From: an uncultured Sphingomonadaceae bacterium
GTDB lineage: Bacteria > Pseudomonadota > Alphaproteobacteria > Sphingomonadales > Sphingomonadaceae
NCBI GenBank assembly: GCA_947496865.1
Contig: CANMEE010000001.1
Location: 1 to 64,000 of the forward strand
DNA: 64,000 bases
Direction of reading: 5' to 3'
Made by a program: the position numbers and the translations under genes. Of this stretch, positions 10,202 through 19,039 are shown piece by piece; position 1 is the first letter of the stretch, and every line of letters begins with the position of its first letter. The notes below the pieces were generated by a model, which saw only the letters and a list, made by a program, of their open reading frames with translations, did not search any database and was not told the origin of the DNA.

Positions 10202-12268
10202 TTGCGCAAAATCAATCGGTTATATTTGGGTGCCGTAACCTCTGCTATTCTAGCGGGATGCTCTTTATCTTCCGTTGCATCTGCACAAACGGCAACGGTG
10301 GCCAGCAGCAGCTTACAACCGCGTACAGAAGACGGGCGCCAGATTTACGATGTTGCTCAATTTACCCGGTTCAACCCCCGTACGGCGCTGGATATTGTAC
10401 AGCAAGTTCCCGGATTCATCATTGATACCGGGGATGATGAAGCGCGCGGACTGGGTCAGGCTGATGAAAATGTGCTGATAAACGGGGCTCGGATTGCCGG
10501 TAAAAATAATGACGCCTTCACCGTCTTAGGCCGTATCTCAGCGTCCACCGTAGTGCAAATCGAAATTGTCGATGGCGCGACGCTCAGCATTTCCGGGCTT
10601 TCAGGTCAGGTGCTCAACCTCGTTACCAGCAACGACGGGACGAAAGGCATAACCGGCAATTTCGAATGGCGTCCCCAATGGCGGCGCGCCGGCAGCGACT
10701 GGTTTGACGGCGAAGCATCGATTAGCGGCAAAATCGGCAAAGGCGATTTTACTTTGGCGATCAAAAATGACAGCTTTCGCAATGGCGCAGAGGGGCCAGA
10801 ACGGATTACGAGCGGGTCTGGCGACTTACTGTTTAACCGCGATGAGGTTGCCCGCGTTCGGGGTGATGTCCCTTCGATCAATGCCTCTTACAGCCGCACA
10901 AGCGAAGCCGGGTCCGTTTTCAACATCACCGGTGAATATGGGATAAACAATTTCCGTCAACAGGTCGACACGCTCCGCACCGCCGCAGGAACACCAGACA
11001 TAATCGAACTCTTTGTCGGCACCGAACGCGAATGGAATGCGGAGTTTAGCGCGGACTATGAATTTGCATTGGGCGGCGGGCGGTTAAAACTGATCGGGCT
11101 GCAACGGCTTGAGCATAGCCCTACGGAAGATTTTTTCAGCCGGACTTTTACCGATGGTGTCACACCGCCGTTTACCAATGCGTTTAATCGCACGGTCGAC
11201 GAAGGAGAGTCCGTGCTGCGAGCCGAATATGGTTGGAAGACTGCGGGTGGAACAGACTGGGGTTTCAGCTTGGAAGGGGCTTATAATTTCCTGGAAAGCG
11301 AAGCGGAACAGGCGGGCCGTAACCTTGATAATGCAAATACCCGCGTTGAAGAAAAACGAGCTGAATTTATAACAACTTATGGCCGCCCTTTATCAGATAA
11401 CCTAACCATACAGACCGCACTGGGCGGCGAATATAGCGAAATCAGTCAGGGCGACCTCAGCCGTTCTTTCATCCGTCCTAAGGGATCGGTAACACTGGCA
11501 TGGAAACCGGCCGATGATTTTGATCTGAGCTTCAAGCTATCCCGGGAAGTCGACCAGCTCGACTTTTTCGATTTTGTCGCTTCAGTGGAAGTCTCCAATG
11601 ATGTCATCGATGCCGGTAATCCCGATCTTGTTCCCCCGCAAAAATGGCGTGCAGAACTGGAAGCTACCAAGAAACTCGGCGCCTTTGGTTCAGCGACAGT
11701 CACTCTGTTTGGCGAGAAGATAAGCGATATTGTGGACACTGTACCAATCAGCCCGACCGCCGAAGCGCGCGGCAATATCGATAGCGCAGATCGCTATGGC
11801 ATCGAACTGGTATCCACCCTGTTGCTTGATCCGATTGGTTGGAACGGCGCAAAGCTCGACATTGAGGTTGAGGCGACGAAAAGTAGCCTCCGAGATCCCA
11901 TCACGTTGCGTAATCGCAGAATCGGTCAAGACGATATCTACAGTTATGAAATTCAACTGCGTCATGACATTCCCAATACCGATTGGGCCTGGGGCGCGGG
12001 CATCGAAGATTTCGATGATGTAGGTAATATCCGGCTGGATCAGATTGCCGATTTCGATACTCTGGCGCCATATTCCTGGATTTTTGTCGAGCATAAGGAT
12101 GTGTTCGGCCTGACCGTGAATGCCAATCTCGGTAATTTATTCGATCGCGGCGATCGCTTCGTGCGCACCGCTTATGTTGACCGGCGCGATGGTCCGATAG
12201 ACTTTATCGAAAATCGTACGCGCAAATTCGGGCTCATTTATCGCATGACGATCAGCGGCAGTTTTTAA
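10202..12268 (+). CDS. TonB-dependent receptor (outer-membrane)
   Basis: 688 residues. TTG start with AAGGGGGG about six bases upstream. The N-terminus carries a signal peptide ending either at ASA-QT (about residue 29, signal peptidase I) or at a lipobox-like LAGC (about residues 17-20). A plug domain spans about 45-150 (DIVQQVPGFIID, ENVLINGARIAGK, VQIEIVDGA) and the rest is beta-barrel, ending in the terminal aromatic Phe expected for outer-membrane proteins. No TonB box or N-terminal secretin-like domain stands out. It is a short, divergent receptor; the ligand is unknown and no dedicated inner-membrane transporter sits beside it apart from the ABC exporter. Confidence 0.85.
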   Translation: MRKINRLYLGAVTSAILAGCSLSSVASAQTATVASSSLQPRTEDGRQIYDVAQFTRFNPRTALDIVQQVPGFIIDTGDDEARGLGQADENVLINGARIAGKNNDAFTVLGRISASTVVQIEIVDGATLSISGLSGQVLNLVTSNDGTKGITGNFEWRPQWRRAGSDWFDGEASISGKIGKGDFTLAIKNDSFRNGAEGPERITSGSGDLLFNRDEVARVRGDVPSINASYSRTSEAGSVFNITGEYGINNFRQQVDTLRTAAGTPDIIELFVGTEREWNAEFSADYEFALGGGRLKLIGLQRLEHSPTEDFFSRTFTDGVTPPFTNAFNRTVDEGESVLRAEYGWKTAGGTDWGFSLEGAYNFLESEAEQAGRNLDNANTRVEEKRAEFITTYGRPLSDNLTIQTALGGEYSEISQGDLSRSFIRPKGSVTLAWKPADDFDLSFKLSREVDQLDFFDFVASVEVSNDVIDAGNPDLVPPQKWRAELEATKKLGAFGSATVTLFGEKISDIVDTVPISPTAEARGNIDSADRYGIELVSTLLLDPIGWNGAKLDIEVEATKSSLRDPITLRNRRIGQDDIYSYEIQLRHDIPNTDWAWGAGIEDFDDVGNIRLDQIADFDTLAPYSWIFVEHKDVFGLTVNANLGNLFDRGDRFVRTAYVDRRDGPIDFIENRTRKFGLIYRMTISGSF

Positions 12269-12302
12269 AAACGCACCGCGCCGCGCATAGACAAGCGTCA
12301 AC

Positions 12303-12327
12303 GGCATCCCTACATCTGAGGGATGCC
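12303..12327 (+). other. Perfect hairpin downstream of TonB receptor
   Basis: Arms GGCATCCCT and AGGGATGCC (9 bases, loop 7) begin 34 bases after the receptor stop. No T run follows, so it is not a canonical terminator; it may stabilise the mRNA 3' end. It overlaps an upstream ATG (12323) of the ABC transporter frame, which argues against that start. Confidence 0.45.
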
Positions 12328-12364
12328 ACCAGACCTTAGCACAAAGGGTCAAATTGACCCGCCG

Positions 12365-14131
12365 ATGATCCCGACGCTTAAGCGCTTCCTGCCCTATTTG
12401 TGGCCGAAAGATGCGCCTGCTTTACGTCTGCGTATCGTCATTGCCGGCATTTTGGTTTTATGTGCCAAAGCGGCCGTGCTCTCCATGCCCTTTGCCTATA
12501 AGGCTGTGGTTGATGGCATGACTGCTGGCACCGAAGCGGCGCTGACTGTGCTGTTCGCCTTGGTCGCGGCTTATGGTCTCGCGCGTTTTGGTCAGGTCAT
12601 GTTCGACAATTTGCGCAACATTGTGTTCGAAAAAGTCGGACAGGAAGCTGCGCGTCGGTTGGCGACCAATGTCTTCACTCATTTGCATCAATTGTCGCTG
12701 CGTTTTCATTTGGGCCGGCGCACGGGCGAAGTCACCAAAGTCATCGAGCGCGGGACCAAAAGCATCGATATCATGCTCTATTTTCTGCTGTTCAATATCG
12801 CACCGACGTTGATCGAATTAATCGCCGTGTTGATTATCTTTCAGGTCAAATTTGGTTTTGGCCTGGTCGCAGCCACCATGGCGATGGTGGCGATCTACAT
12901 TCTTTTTACCCGCAAAGTGACCGATTGGCGCAACGCCCTGCGCGCGGAAATGAATGATATGGACACGCGCGCCATTGGCCGGTCGGTCGATGCGCTGCTC
13001 AATTACGAGACGGTGAAATATTTCACCGCCGAAGACCGCGAAGGCGCGCGCTATAACAGAGCGATGCAGGATTGGGCCAACGCCGCGGTCAAATCAGAAA
13101 ACTCGCTCGGCATGCTCAATATCGGTCAATCGATGATCACCAACCTGACGATGTTCGGCGCGATGAGCTATAGCGTCTATGGCTGGAGCCAGGGCCAATT
13201 GACGGTCGGTGATCTGGTGCTGGTCAACGCGCTCTTGATGCAGTTGTTCCGGCCACTGGATCTGCTTGGTATGGTTTACCGGACAATCCGCCAAGGCCTT
13301 GTGGATATGGACGCGATGTTCAAACTAATCGACACCGATCCGGAAATTAAAGACAAGCCGGATGCAGCAACACTCAATGTCAGTGCAGGACAGGTGACAT
13401 TTGAGGAAGTGGTATTTTCCTATGATGAAGATCGCGCCATCCTGCATGGGTTAAGCTTTGAAGTGCCGCATGATGGTACGCTCGCCATTGTCGGACCTTC
13501 AGGCGCCGGTAAATCAACCCTCGCGCGGTTGCTCTTCCGTTTCTATGACCCGCAAGCCGGGTGCATCTTGATCGACGGCCAAGACATATCGGATGTCACC
13601 CAAAACAGCTTGCGTGGTGCGATCGGCATCGTGCCGCAGGACAGTGTGCTGTTCAACGACACCATCGGTTATAATATCGGCTATGGCCGCGAAAGCGCAA
13701 CTCAGGCGGAGATCGAAGAAGCGGCGCGGGGCGCGGCGTTGGATGGCTTTATCGCCAAATTGCCGGACGGCTATGACACGCAGGTCGGCGAACGCGGTTT
13801 GAAATTATCTGGCGGTGAAAAACAGCGGGTCGCCATTGCTCGAACCCTGCTGAAAAATCCGCCGGTGCTGATATTGGACGAAGCCACATCGGCGCTCGAT
13901 AGCCGTACCGAGGATGAAATTCAGGCCACTTTGGCCAAAATTTCCGAACGGCGCACAACGTTGATTATCGCGCATCGCCTATCGACCATCACCCATGCCG
14001 ACGAGATTATCGTGCTGAACGAAGGCCGCATTGCCGAGCGTGGCAATCATCGGGCACTGCTCGCGAAAAAGGGTCTTTATTCGGATATGTGGAAACGGCA
14101 GGCAGAGGACCGGCAGCTGGAAGCAGTGTGA
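12365..14131 (+). CDS. Atm1/HMT-type ABC transporter, fused permease and ATPase
   Basis: Half-size ABC exporter: six membrane helices in about residues 20-310, then a nucleotide-binding domain with Walker A GPSGAGKST, Q-loop VPQDSVLFN, signature LSGGEKQR, Walker B VLILDEATSALD and the H-loop IIAHRLST. The sequence around residue 220 (LLNYETVKYFTAEDRE) is typical of the Atm1/HMT1 group, which exports glutathione-bound metals or sulfur species needed for Fe-S and heavy-metal homeostasis. Start set at 12365 (MIPTLKRFLPYLWP) by family resemblance; the frame extends 14 codons upstream into a hairpin. It works as a homodimer. Confidence 0.9.
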   Translation: MIPTLKRFLPYLWPKDAPALRLRIVIAGILVLCAKAAVLSMPFAYKAVVDGMTAGTEAALTVLFALVAAYGLARFGQVMFDNLRNIVFEKVGQEAARRLATNVFTHLHQLSLRFHLGRRTGEVTKVIERGTKSIDIMLYFLLFNIAPTLIELIAVLIIFQVKFGFGLVAATMAMVAIYILFTRKVTDWRNALRAEMNDMDTRAIGRSVDALLNYETVKYFTAEDREGARYNRAMQDWANAAVKSENSLGMLNIGQSMITNLTMFGAMSYSVYGWSQGQLTVGDLVLVNALLMQLFRPLDLLGMVYRTIRQGLVDMDAMFKLIDTDPEIKDKPDAATLNVSAGQVTFEEVVFSYDEDRAILHGLSFEVPHDGTLAIVGPSGAGKSTLARLLFRFYDPQAGCILIDGQDISDVTQNSLRGAIGIVPQDSVLFNDTIGYNIGYGRESATQAEIEEAARGAALDGFIAKLPDGYDTQVGERGLKLSGGEKQRVAIARTLLKNPPVLILDEATSALDSRTEDEIQATLAKISERRTTLIIAHRLSTITHADEIIVLNEGRIAERGNHRALLAKKGLYSDMWKRQAEDRQLEAV

Positions 14132-14140
14132 TCCGCCGGA

Positions 14141-15664
14141 CTATTCCGCCTCCAGTTTCCGCCAAGCCAAATCGGCAAATTCGCACAGCAACGGCCGGGT
14201 TTCGCGCGGATCGATAATATCCTCTACGCTAAACTGTTCGGCCGTCCGGAATGGTGACGTGACCTGACTAAGCTTGGCCTTGATTTCTTCCAGTCGCGCC
14301 GCGGGATCTTCGGACGCTTCAATATCCGCCTTATAGGCTACCTCCAGCCCGCCGGCGATGGGCAGTGATCCCCAATCTCCGCTCGGCCAAGCAAAGCGAT
14401 ATTGGAAATTCTCCGCATTGGACATGGCGCTTCCGGCGATACCATAAGCCCGCCGGACAATGATGCTAGCCCAAGGCACCGTCGCCTTATAAACGGCATT
14501 CATTGCCTGCACGCCGTAACGGATCGTGCCGGTCCGTTCGGCATCTTCACCGATCATAAAGCCCGGATTGTCAACCAGATGGACGACCGGCAAACGAAAC
14601 TGGTCAGCCAGCTTGGCAAAGCGTTCGACCTTTTCCGATGATTTCGCCTCCCAGCTACCGCCGAGAAAACTGGGATCATTGGCGAGTACCGCAACCGGAT
14701 AACCGTCCAGCCGTGCAAAGGCGGTAATCGCTGCCTTACCCCAGCGTTTACCCATTTCGAAAACAGAGCCTTTGTCGAAAACCGAATCCATGATCTTGCG
14801 CATGGAATATACTTGCTTGTCGCCACGCGGGACGGCGGAGAGCAGGGCTTGGTCGCGGCGCCCGGCTGGGTCGTTGGTGACGACCCGCTCGGCCCGCTGG
14901 TTGATATTGCTTGGCAGATAGGAAAGAAATTTGCGGGCCGTGACAAAAGCTTCGGCTTCGCTGCCGACTTCTTCATCCACCACACCGTTGCGCGCATGGA
15001 TCTCGCTACCGCCCAATTCTTCCTTGGTCAGCGTGTCGCCAATGGCTGCTGCAACGGCCGGACCGGCGGCAAATATCTGCGACAATCCGCGCACCATGAT
15101 GGAATAATGGCTCGCCACAGTCCGCGCCGCGCCCATGCCAGCTGTCGGACCGAGCGCCAGCGCGACCACCGGCACCGTCTCCTGATTTTTGATAATATCG
15201 TCCCAGCCGGGAACCGCTGGTACATAGGTGAAACCCATGTCTTCCAGCGATTTAACCGAGCCACCGCCACCGGTGCCATCAATCATCCGGATCATCGGGA
15301 TGCCCAATGTATGGGCCATTTTTTCGCACTGCACGAATTTCCGGTGCAGCGCCGCATCGGCGGCCCCGCCCCGCACCGTGAAATCGTCAGCGCTGGCGAC
15401 AACCGGGCGGCCTTCAATATTCGCGCGGCCAAAAATCAGGTTGCTCGGCGCAAAATCCTCAAATTCCGCTTTGTCATTATAGGTGCCGCGACCGGCAATC
15501 TTGCCAATTTCGCGAAAGCTCCCTTCATCGACAATTCCGGCAATGCGGGCACGCGCATCCAGCTTGCCCCGCCCATGCTGGCGAGAGACTTTTTCCTCTC
15601 CGCCCATTTTTTCAGCAAGACGCTCGCGCTCATGCAGCTCTTCTATTTCCGGGTTCCATGTCAT
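14141..15664 (-). CDS. Acyl-CoA carboxylase beta (carboxyltransferase) subunit
   Basis: 507 residues with the two crotonase-like halves of a biotin-dependent carboxyltransferase: N-terminal half up to about residue 240 (DDFTVRGGAADAALHRKFVQ, AAGPAVAAAIGD) and C-terminal half with DNPGFMIGEDAERTG and GIAGSAMSN. It transfers CO2 from biotin to an acyl-CoA such as propionyl- or methylcrotonyl-CoA. No biotin carboxylase or biotin carrier subunit is within the window next to it, so the partner is elsewhere or the protein has a different role. It is convergent with the ABC transporter (9 bases apart). Confidence 0.88.
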   Translation of the reverse strand: MTWNPEIEELHERERLAEKMGGEEKVSRQHGRGKLDARARIAGIVDEGSFREIGKIAGRGTYNDKAEFEDFAPSNLIFGRANIEGRPVVASADDFTVRGGAADAALHRKFVQCEKMAHTLGIPMIRMIDGTGGGGSVKSLEDMGFTYVPAVPGWDDIIKNQETVPVVALALGPTAGMGAARTVASHYSIMVRGLSQIFAAGPAVAAAIGDTLTKEELGGSEIHARNGVVDEEVGSEAEAFVTARKFLSYLPSNINQRAERVVTNDPAGRRDQALLSAVPRGDKQVYSMRKIMDSVFDKGSVFEMGKRWGKAAITAFARLDGYPVAVLANDPSFLGGSWEAKSSEKVERFAKLADQFRLPVVHLVDNPGFMIGEDAERTGTIRYGVQAMNAVYKATVPWASIIVRRAYGIAGSAMSNAENFQYRFAWPSGDWGSLPIAGGLEVAYKADIEASEDPAARLEEIKAKLSQVTSPFRTAEQFSVEDIIDPRETRPLLCEFADLAWRKLEAE

Positions 15665-15707
15665 GCAACGGGTTTAACCGAGTGATTAAGCGAGGGGAAG
15701 CGGGAAT

Positions 15708-16817
15708 CTACTCCTCGTCTCCGTAAATCGAAACGCTTTGCTGACCTTCGCTATTGGCCCTCCCCCGATACATGCCCGGGGTGTTAAAGCTGTAACCGGC
15801 TTGTCCCCATGGCGTCGCGAAGATGATACCGCCCGTACCGCCGAGCTCTCCAAGTTCGGCAATAACATCATCGGCTATTTTCTGAACGTCCGATTCCTCC
15901 AGAGAAAATTCACTGGCATGGACATAATATTCAGGCACGCCGTCTTTATCCTTGGGCACTGTGGCCTGCACTTCATCTCGTGCCGCAAAAAAACGCATGC
16001 GAACCCGCGTGCAAATTTCATGGGTCACACCCAAGCGGATGAAATATTCGCCTGATCCCGTCGCGGAGATCGCGCAGCTGCGGTTGTCAGCATAGGTCCC
16101 TGCCCCAATGACCGGGCTGTCGCCAATCCGGCCCCAGCGTTTGCCGGTCATGCCGCCGGTGGACGTGCCAGCGGCCATATTACCTTTGCTGTCCATGGCG
16201 ACCGCCCCGACCGTTCCGAATTTATAATCGACATCTGCCGCGCTCACTTGTTTGGCCAGCACCTCCTCTATCTGTTGCAAGCGGCGGGGCGTGGCGTAAT
16301 AATCTGCTGTGACCTGTTCCAGTCCCTGTTCGCGGCTGAACTGATCGGCGCCCTTGCCAGACAACATCACATGCGGGCTTTTGTCTTTGACCGCGCGCGC
16401 CAATAAAATCGGATTTTTCGTTGCGGTGACACCGGCCACGGCACCAGCCGACAAATCACTGCCGTCCATGATGCTGCTGTCCAGCTCGTTGGTCTTGTCC
16501 CATGTATAAACTGCGCCTTTACCGGCATTGAAATTGGGGTCATTTTCCAAAAGCGTGATGGTCGCGGTAATCGCGTCCATGGAACTGCCACCCTCTTTCA
16601 GTATTTTGGACCCTGCTTCTAAAGCTTTGCTCAGCGCGGCCCGGATTTCGGCGTCTTTTTCCGGTGTAATCTTGTCCCGATTAATCGTTCCAGCCCCGCC
16701 GTGAATGGCAATGGACCAACTGGAATCGTCTTTCGCCTCAGTTTCTGCCAAAGCCACAGAGGCAGAGGCCAAAATCAGCATGGCGAGGCCGGTTAAACGC
16801 ATCAGAAAACGGATCAT
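15708..16817 (-). CDS. Isoaspartyl peptidase / plant-type L-asparaginase, exported
   Basis: N-terminal-nucleophile hydrolase that self-cleaves to expose a catalytic Thr and hydrolyses asparagine or isoaspartyl peptides. A signal peptide covers about residues 1-24 (cleavage after ALA). The autocleavage site is before Thr202 in [10 protein letters not shown], followed by the conserved [17 protein letters not shown]. Length is normal with the added leader. It lies divergently from ispG, the two true starts about 87 bases apart. Confidence 0.9.
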   Translation of the reverse strand: MIRFLMRLTGLAMLILASASVALAETEAKDDSSWSIAIHGGAGTINRDKITPEKDAEIRAALSKALEAGSKILKEGGSSMDAITATITLLENDPNFNAGKGAVYTWDKTNELDSSIMDGSDLSAGAVAGVTATKNPILLARAVKDKSPHVMLSGKGADQFSREQGLEQVTADYYATPRRLQQIEEVLAKQVSAADVDYKFGTVGAVAMDSKGNMAAGTSTGGMTGKRWGRIGDSPVIGAGTYADNRSCAISATGSGEYFIRLGVTHEICTRVRMRFFAARDEVQATVPKDKDGVPEYYVHASEFSLEESDVQKIADDVIAELGELGGTGGIIFATPWGQAGYSFNTPGMYRGRANSEGQQSVSIYGDEE

Positions 16818-16903
16818 TGCAAATCTCTCCCACTTCGCCCTTACCTTTTGACGGCGGGCGGCCTATATGTTCAGCAATAGAGCCCTTCTTACAAGAGCAA
16901 ATT

Positions 16904-18040
16904 ATGACCGCTAGCAATCCTTCCTTACGCCCTTGGCGCGACATTGAACGCCGCAAAAGCCGCCAAATCATGGTTGGAAATGTGCCAGTCGGCGGCGATG
17001 CACCGATTACCGTACAGACGATGACCAACACGCTGACCAGCGACCCCAAGGCGACAATCGACCAGATCCGCCGCTGTGAAGAAGCGGGCGTCGATATTAT
17101 TCGCGTATCCTGTCCCGATGTGGAAAGTACCGCTGCGCTGAAACAAATCGTCCGCGCCAGTCAGGTTCCGATCGTAGCGGATATTCACTTTCACTATAAG
17201 CGCGGGATCGAAGCGGCGGAAGCAGGCGCGGCCTGTCTGCGCATCAATCCCGGCAATATTGGCAGCGCCGCGCGAGTCAAAGAAGTGGTCGACGCGGCTA
17301 AGGCCAATGGCTGCGCGATCCGCATTGGCGTGAATGCCGGAAGCCTCGAAAAAGACTTGCTCGAAAAATATGGAGAGCCCTGCCCCGAAGCCTTGGTCGA
17401 AAGCGCGCTAGACCATATCAAGCTTTTGCAGGACCATGATTTTCATGAATTTAAAGTCGCCGTAAAGGCGTCAGACGTATTCCTCGCCGTCGCCGCTTAT
17501 TCACAACTGGCCGATGCAGTGGATTGTCCGCTGCATTTGGGCATTACCGAAGCCGGCGGCCTGATCGGCGGCACGGTGAAAAGCTCCATCGGAATGGGCA
17601 ATTTGCTGTGGGCCGGCATTGGCGACACGATCCGCGTCAGCCTGTCGGCTGAACCGGAAGAAGAGGTCCGTGTCGGCTATGAGATGCTTAAGGCGCTGGG
17701 CCTGCGCACCCGGGGCGTTCGCGTAGTAAGTTGCCCGAGCTGCGCGCGACAAGGCTTTGATGTGATCCGCACGGTACAAACGCTGGAAGAACGGCTGCAA
17801 CATATCCGTACCCCTTTATCACTGTCCGTCCTCGGCTGCGTCGTTAACGGTCCGGGCGAAGCACGCGAGACCGATATCGGCATTACCGGCGGCGGCGCAG
17901 GCAAGCATATGGTGTACCTCTCCGGCGTCACGGACCATCATGTCGAAGATAATGATATGGTCGACCATATTGTGAAGCTTGTAGAAGCCAAGGCAGCCGA
18001 GATCGAAGCGGCGAGCGAGCAGGTCGAAGCGGCAGAGTAA
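16904..18040 (+). CDS. ispG: 4-hydroxy-3-methylbut-2-en-1-yl diphosphate synthase
   Basis: Fe-S enzyme of the methylerythritol phosphate pathway for isoprenoids. The N-terminal barrel ([20 protein letters not shown]) and the C-terminal cluster domain with [10 protein letters not shown] and [10 protein letters not shown], the 4Fe-4S ligands, are intact. The frame is open to 16817, but the conserved protein starts at about [14 protein letters not shown], so ATG 16904 is preferred; the final 15 residues are a Glu/Ala-rich tail. Confidence 0.95.
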   Translation: MTASNPSLRPWRDIERRKSRQIMVGNVPVGGDAPITVQTMTNTLTSDPKATIDQIRRCEEAGVDIIRVSCPDVESTAALKQIVRASQVPIVADIHFHYKRGIEAAEAGAACLRINPGNIGSAARVKEVVDAAKANGCAIRIGVNAGSLEKDLLEKYGEPCPEALVESALDHIKLLQDHDFHEFKVAVKASDVFLAVAAYSQLADAVDCPLHLGITEAGGLIGGTVKSSIGMGNLLWAGIGDTIRVSLSAEPEEEVRVGYEMLKALGLRTRGVRVVSCPSCARQGFDVIRTVQTLEERLQHIRTPLSLSVLGCVVNGPGEARETDIGITGGGAGKHMVYLSGVTDHHVEDNDMVDHIVKLVEAKAAEIEAASEQVEAAE

Positions 18041-18087
18041 ACGGGGATAATGAAGCGGGGGCTGATTAAAACGAAAGTCTCAAACCT

Positions 18088-18381
18088 ATGACCAATACGC
18101 TTTTCGGTTTTGCCAAAATCACACCAAAGACCGAATATTATGACGATGCACAGGGCGCAATCTTAGCCATAGTCACAGAAACCCGCGCCGAGCCCGGCTG
18201 CATCCAGTTCACGGTTCTCGCCGATGCTGATCAGGGGCATATTTTCCTGTTTGAAGAATGGCAGAATGAGGACGCTCTCACGGAGCATCATGGCAAGCCG
18301 TACACCAAGGCGGTGATGGACAATTATGCCAATTGGCTGGCTGAGCCGTTACGGTTTGAGACCATGGCCAAAATCATATAA
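18088..18381 (+). CDS. Antibiotic biosynthesis monooxygenase-like (quinol monooxygenase) protein
   Basis: 97 residues matching the small dimeric alpha-beta ABM fold: the signature EPGCIQFTVLADADQ and FLFEEWQNEDALTEHHGKPYTK is characteristic. Family members act on quinones or haem-like substrates, or are of unknown role. It follows ispG by 47 bases and converges with the Rrf2 regulator. Confidence 0.8.
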   Translation: MTNTLFGFAKITPKTEYYDDAQGAILAIVTETRAEPGCIQFTVLADADQGHIFLFEEWQNEDALTEHHGKPYTKAVMDNYANWLAEPLRFETMAKII

Positions 18382-18385
18382 TTGG

Positions 18386-18895
18386 CTAAAGACCTTTGTC
18401 GCTTAGCGGCACAGTCTCTGCATTCAACCAGTTCATGATCGCAAAGAGATGATCGGGTTGCGCATCATTCACCACCTGCCCCGCTATATCGGCAAGCGTC
18501 ACCGCCTCCAGACTATCCCGAAACGCTTGTTCGGCGACAGCAAAAGCAGCTGCAATCTGGCAGGCCTGCTTGCAATCTTTCGGCTTCAATCCGCACGGAC
18601 CATTTTGCCGGATTTCAGTGCACCGAAAAGCCGGACCTTTGCCATCAACCGCTGCGGTTATGTCCCATAGCGATATCTCGTCTGCCGGTTTGGCAAGGCG
18701 ATAGCCGCCATGCGCGCCGCGGGATGATTTTGTGATACCTGCCTTGCTCAACGCCTGCAATTGCTTGGCCATATAGGCAGCGGGCACATCATGGTAACGG
18801 GCCATGGCTTCTGCCTTCAGGCCGCGACCGGCCGGAAGCCCGTTTAGCAAGCTGGCTGCATGTACCGCCCATTCAACACCTTTGGAAATTTGCAT
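18386..18895 (-). CDS. Rrf2-family transcriptional regulator
   Basis: 169 residues. N-terminal winged helix (MQISKGVEWAVHAASLL; recognition region SSRGAHGGYRLAKP) and a cysteine cluster Cys92, Cys101, Cys108 with Cys112, the arrangement that binds an Fe-S cluster in IscR/NsrR relatives. It probably senses redox stress, NO or cluster status and represses the divergent gene at 19040; a palindromic operator with the half-site ATATCCGA lies over that promoter, and a further half-site at 18930-18937 lies 35 bases before its own start, suggesting autoregulation. Confidence 0.88.
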   Translation of the reverse strand: MQISKGVEWAVHAASLLNGLPAGRGLKAEAMARYHDVPAAYMAKQLQALSKAGITKSSRGAHGGYRLAKPADEISLWDITAAVDGKGPAFRCTEIRQNGPCGLKPKDCKQACQIAAAFAVAEQAFRDSLEAVTLADIAGQVVNDAQPDHLFAIMNWLNAETVPLSDKGL

Positions 18896-18929
18896 TGGCT
18901 ATCCGCTTTTCGATATTTTCCGACAATAT

Positions 18930-18937
18930 ATATCCGA
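18930..18937. promoter_or_regulatory. Half-site ATATCCGA near rrf2 start
   Basis: Same octamer as one arm of the 18991-19009 palindrome, located 35 bases upstream of the regulator start codon; only a poor second arm is seen. Possible autoregulatory site. Confidence 0.4.
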
Positions 18938-18973
18938 ATAACGAAATGGGAGCAATTTTCCAGCGTTCAAATA

Positions 18974-19009
18974 TTGACAGGTCTTTTAAATCGGATATTA
19001 AATATCCGA
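18974..19009 (+). promoter_or_regulatory. Promoter with overlapping Rrf2-type operator
   Basis: A consensus -35 TTGACA (18974-18979) and a -10 TATTAA (18996-19001) are 16 bases apart. A perfect inverted repeat TCGGATAT-TAA-ATATCCGA occupies 18991-19009 and covers the whole -10. Position between a divergent Rrf2 gene and its likely target makes a repressor operator the simplest reading. A ribosome binding site AGGA precedes the ATG at 19040 by seven bases. Confidence 0.65.
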
Positions 19010-19039
19010 ATAAAGATAAACCATCGATAGGAAACAACC

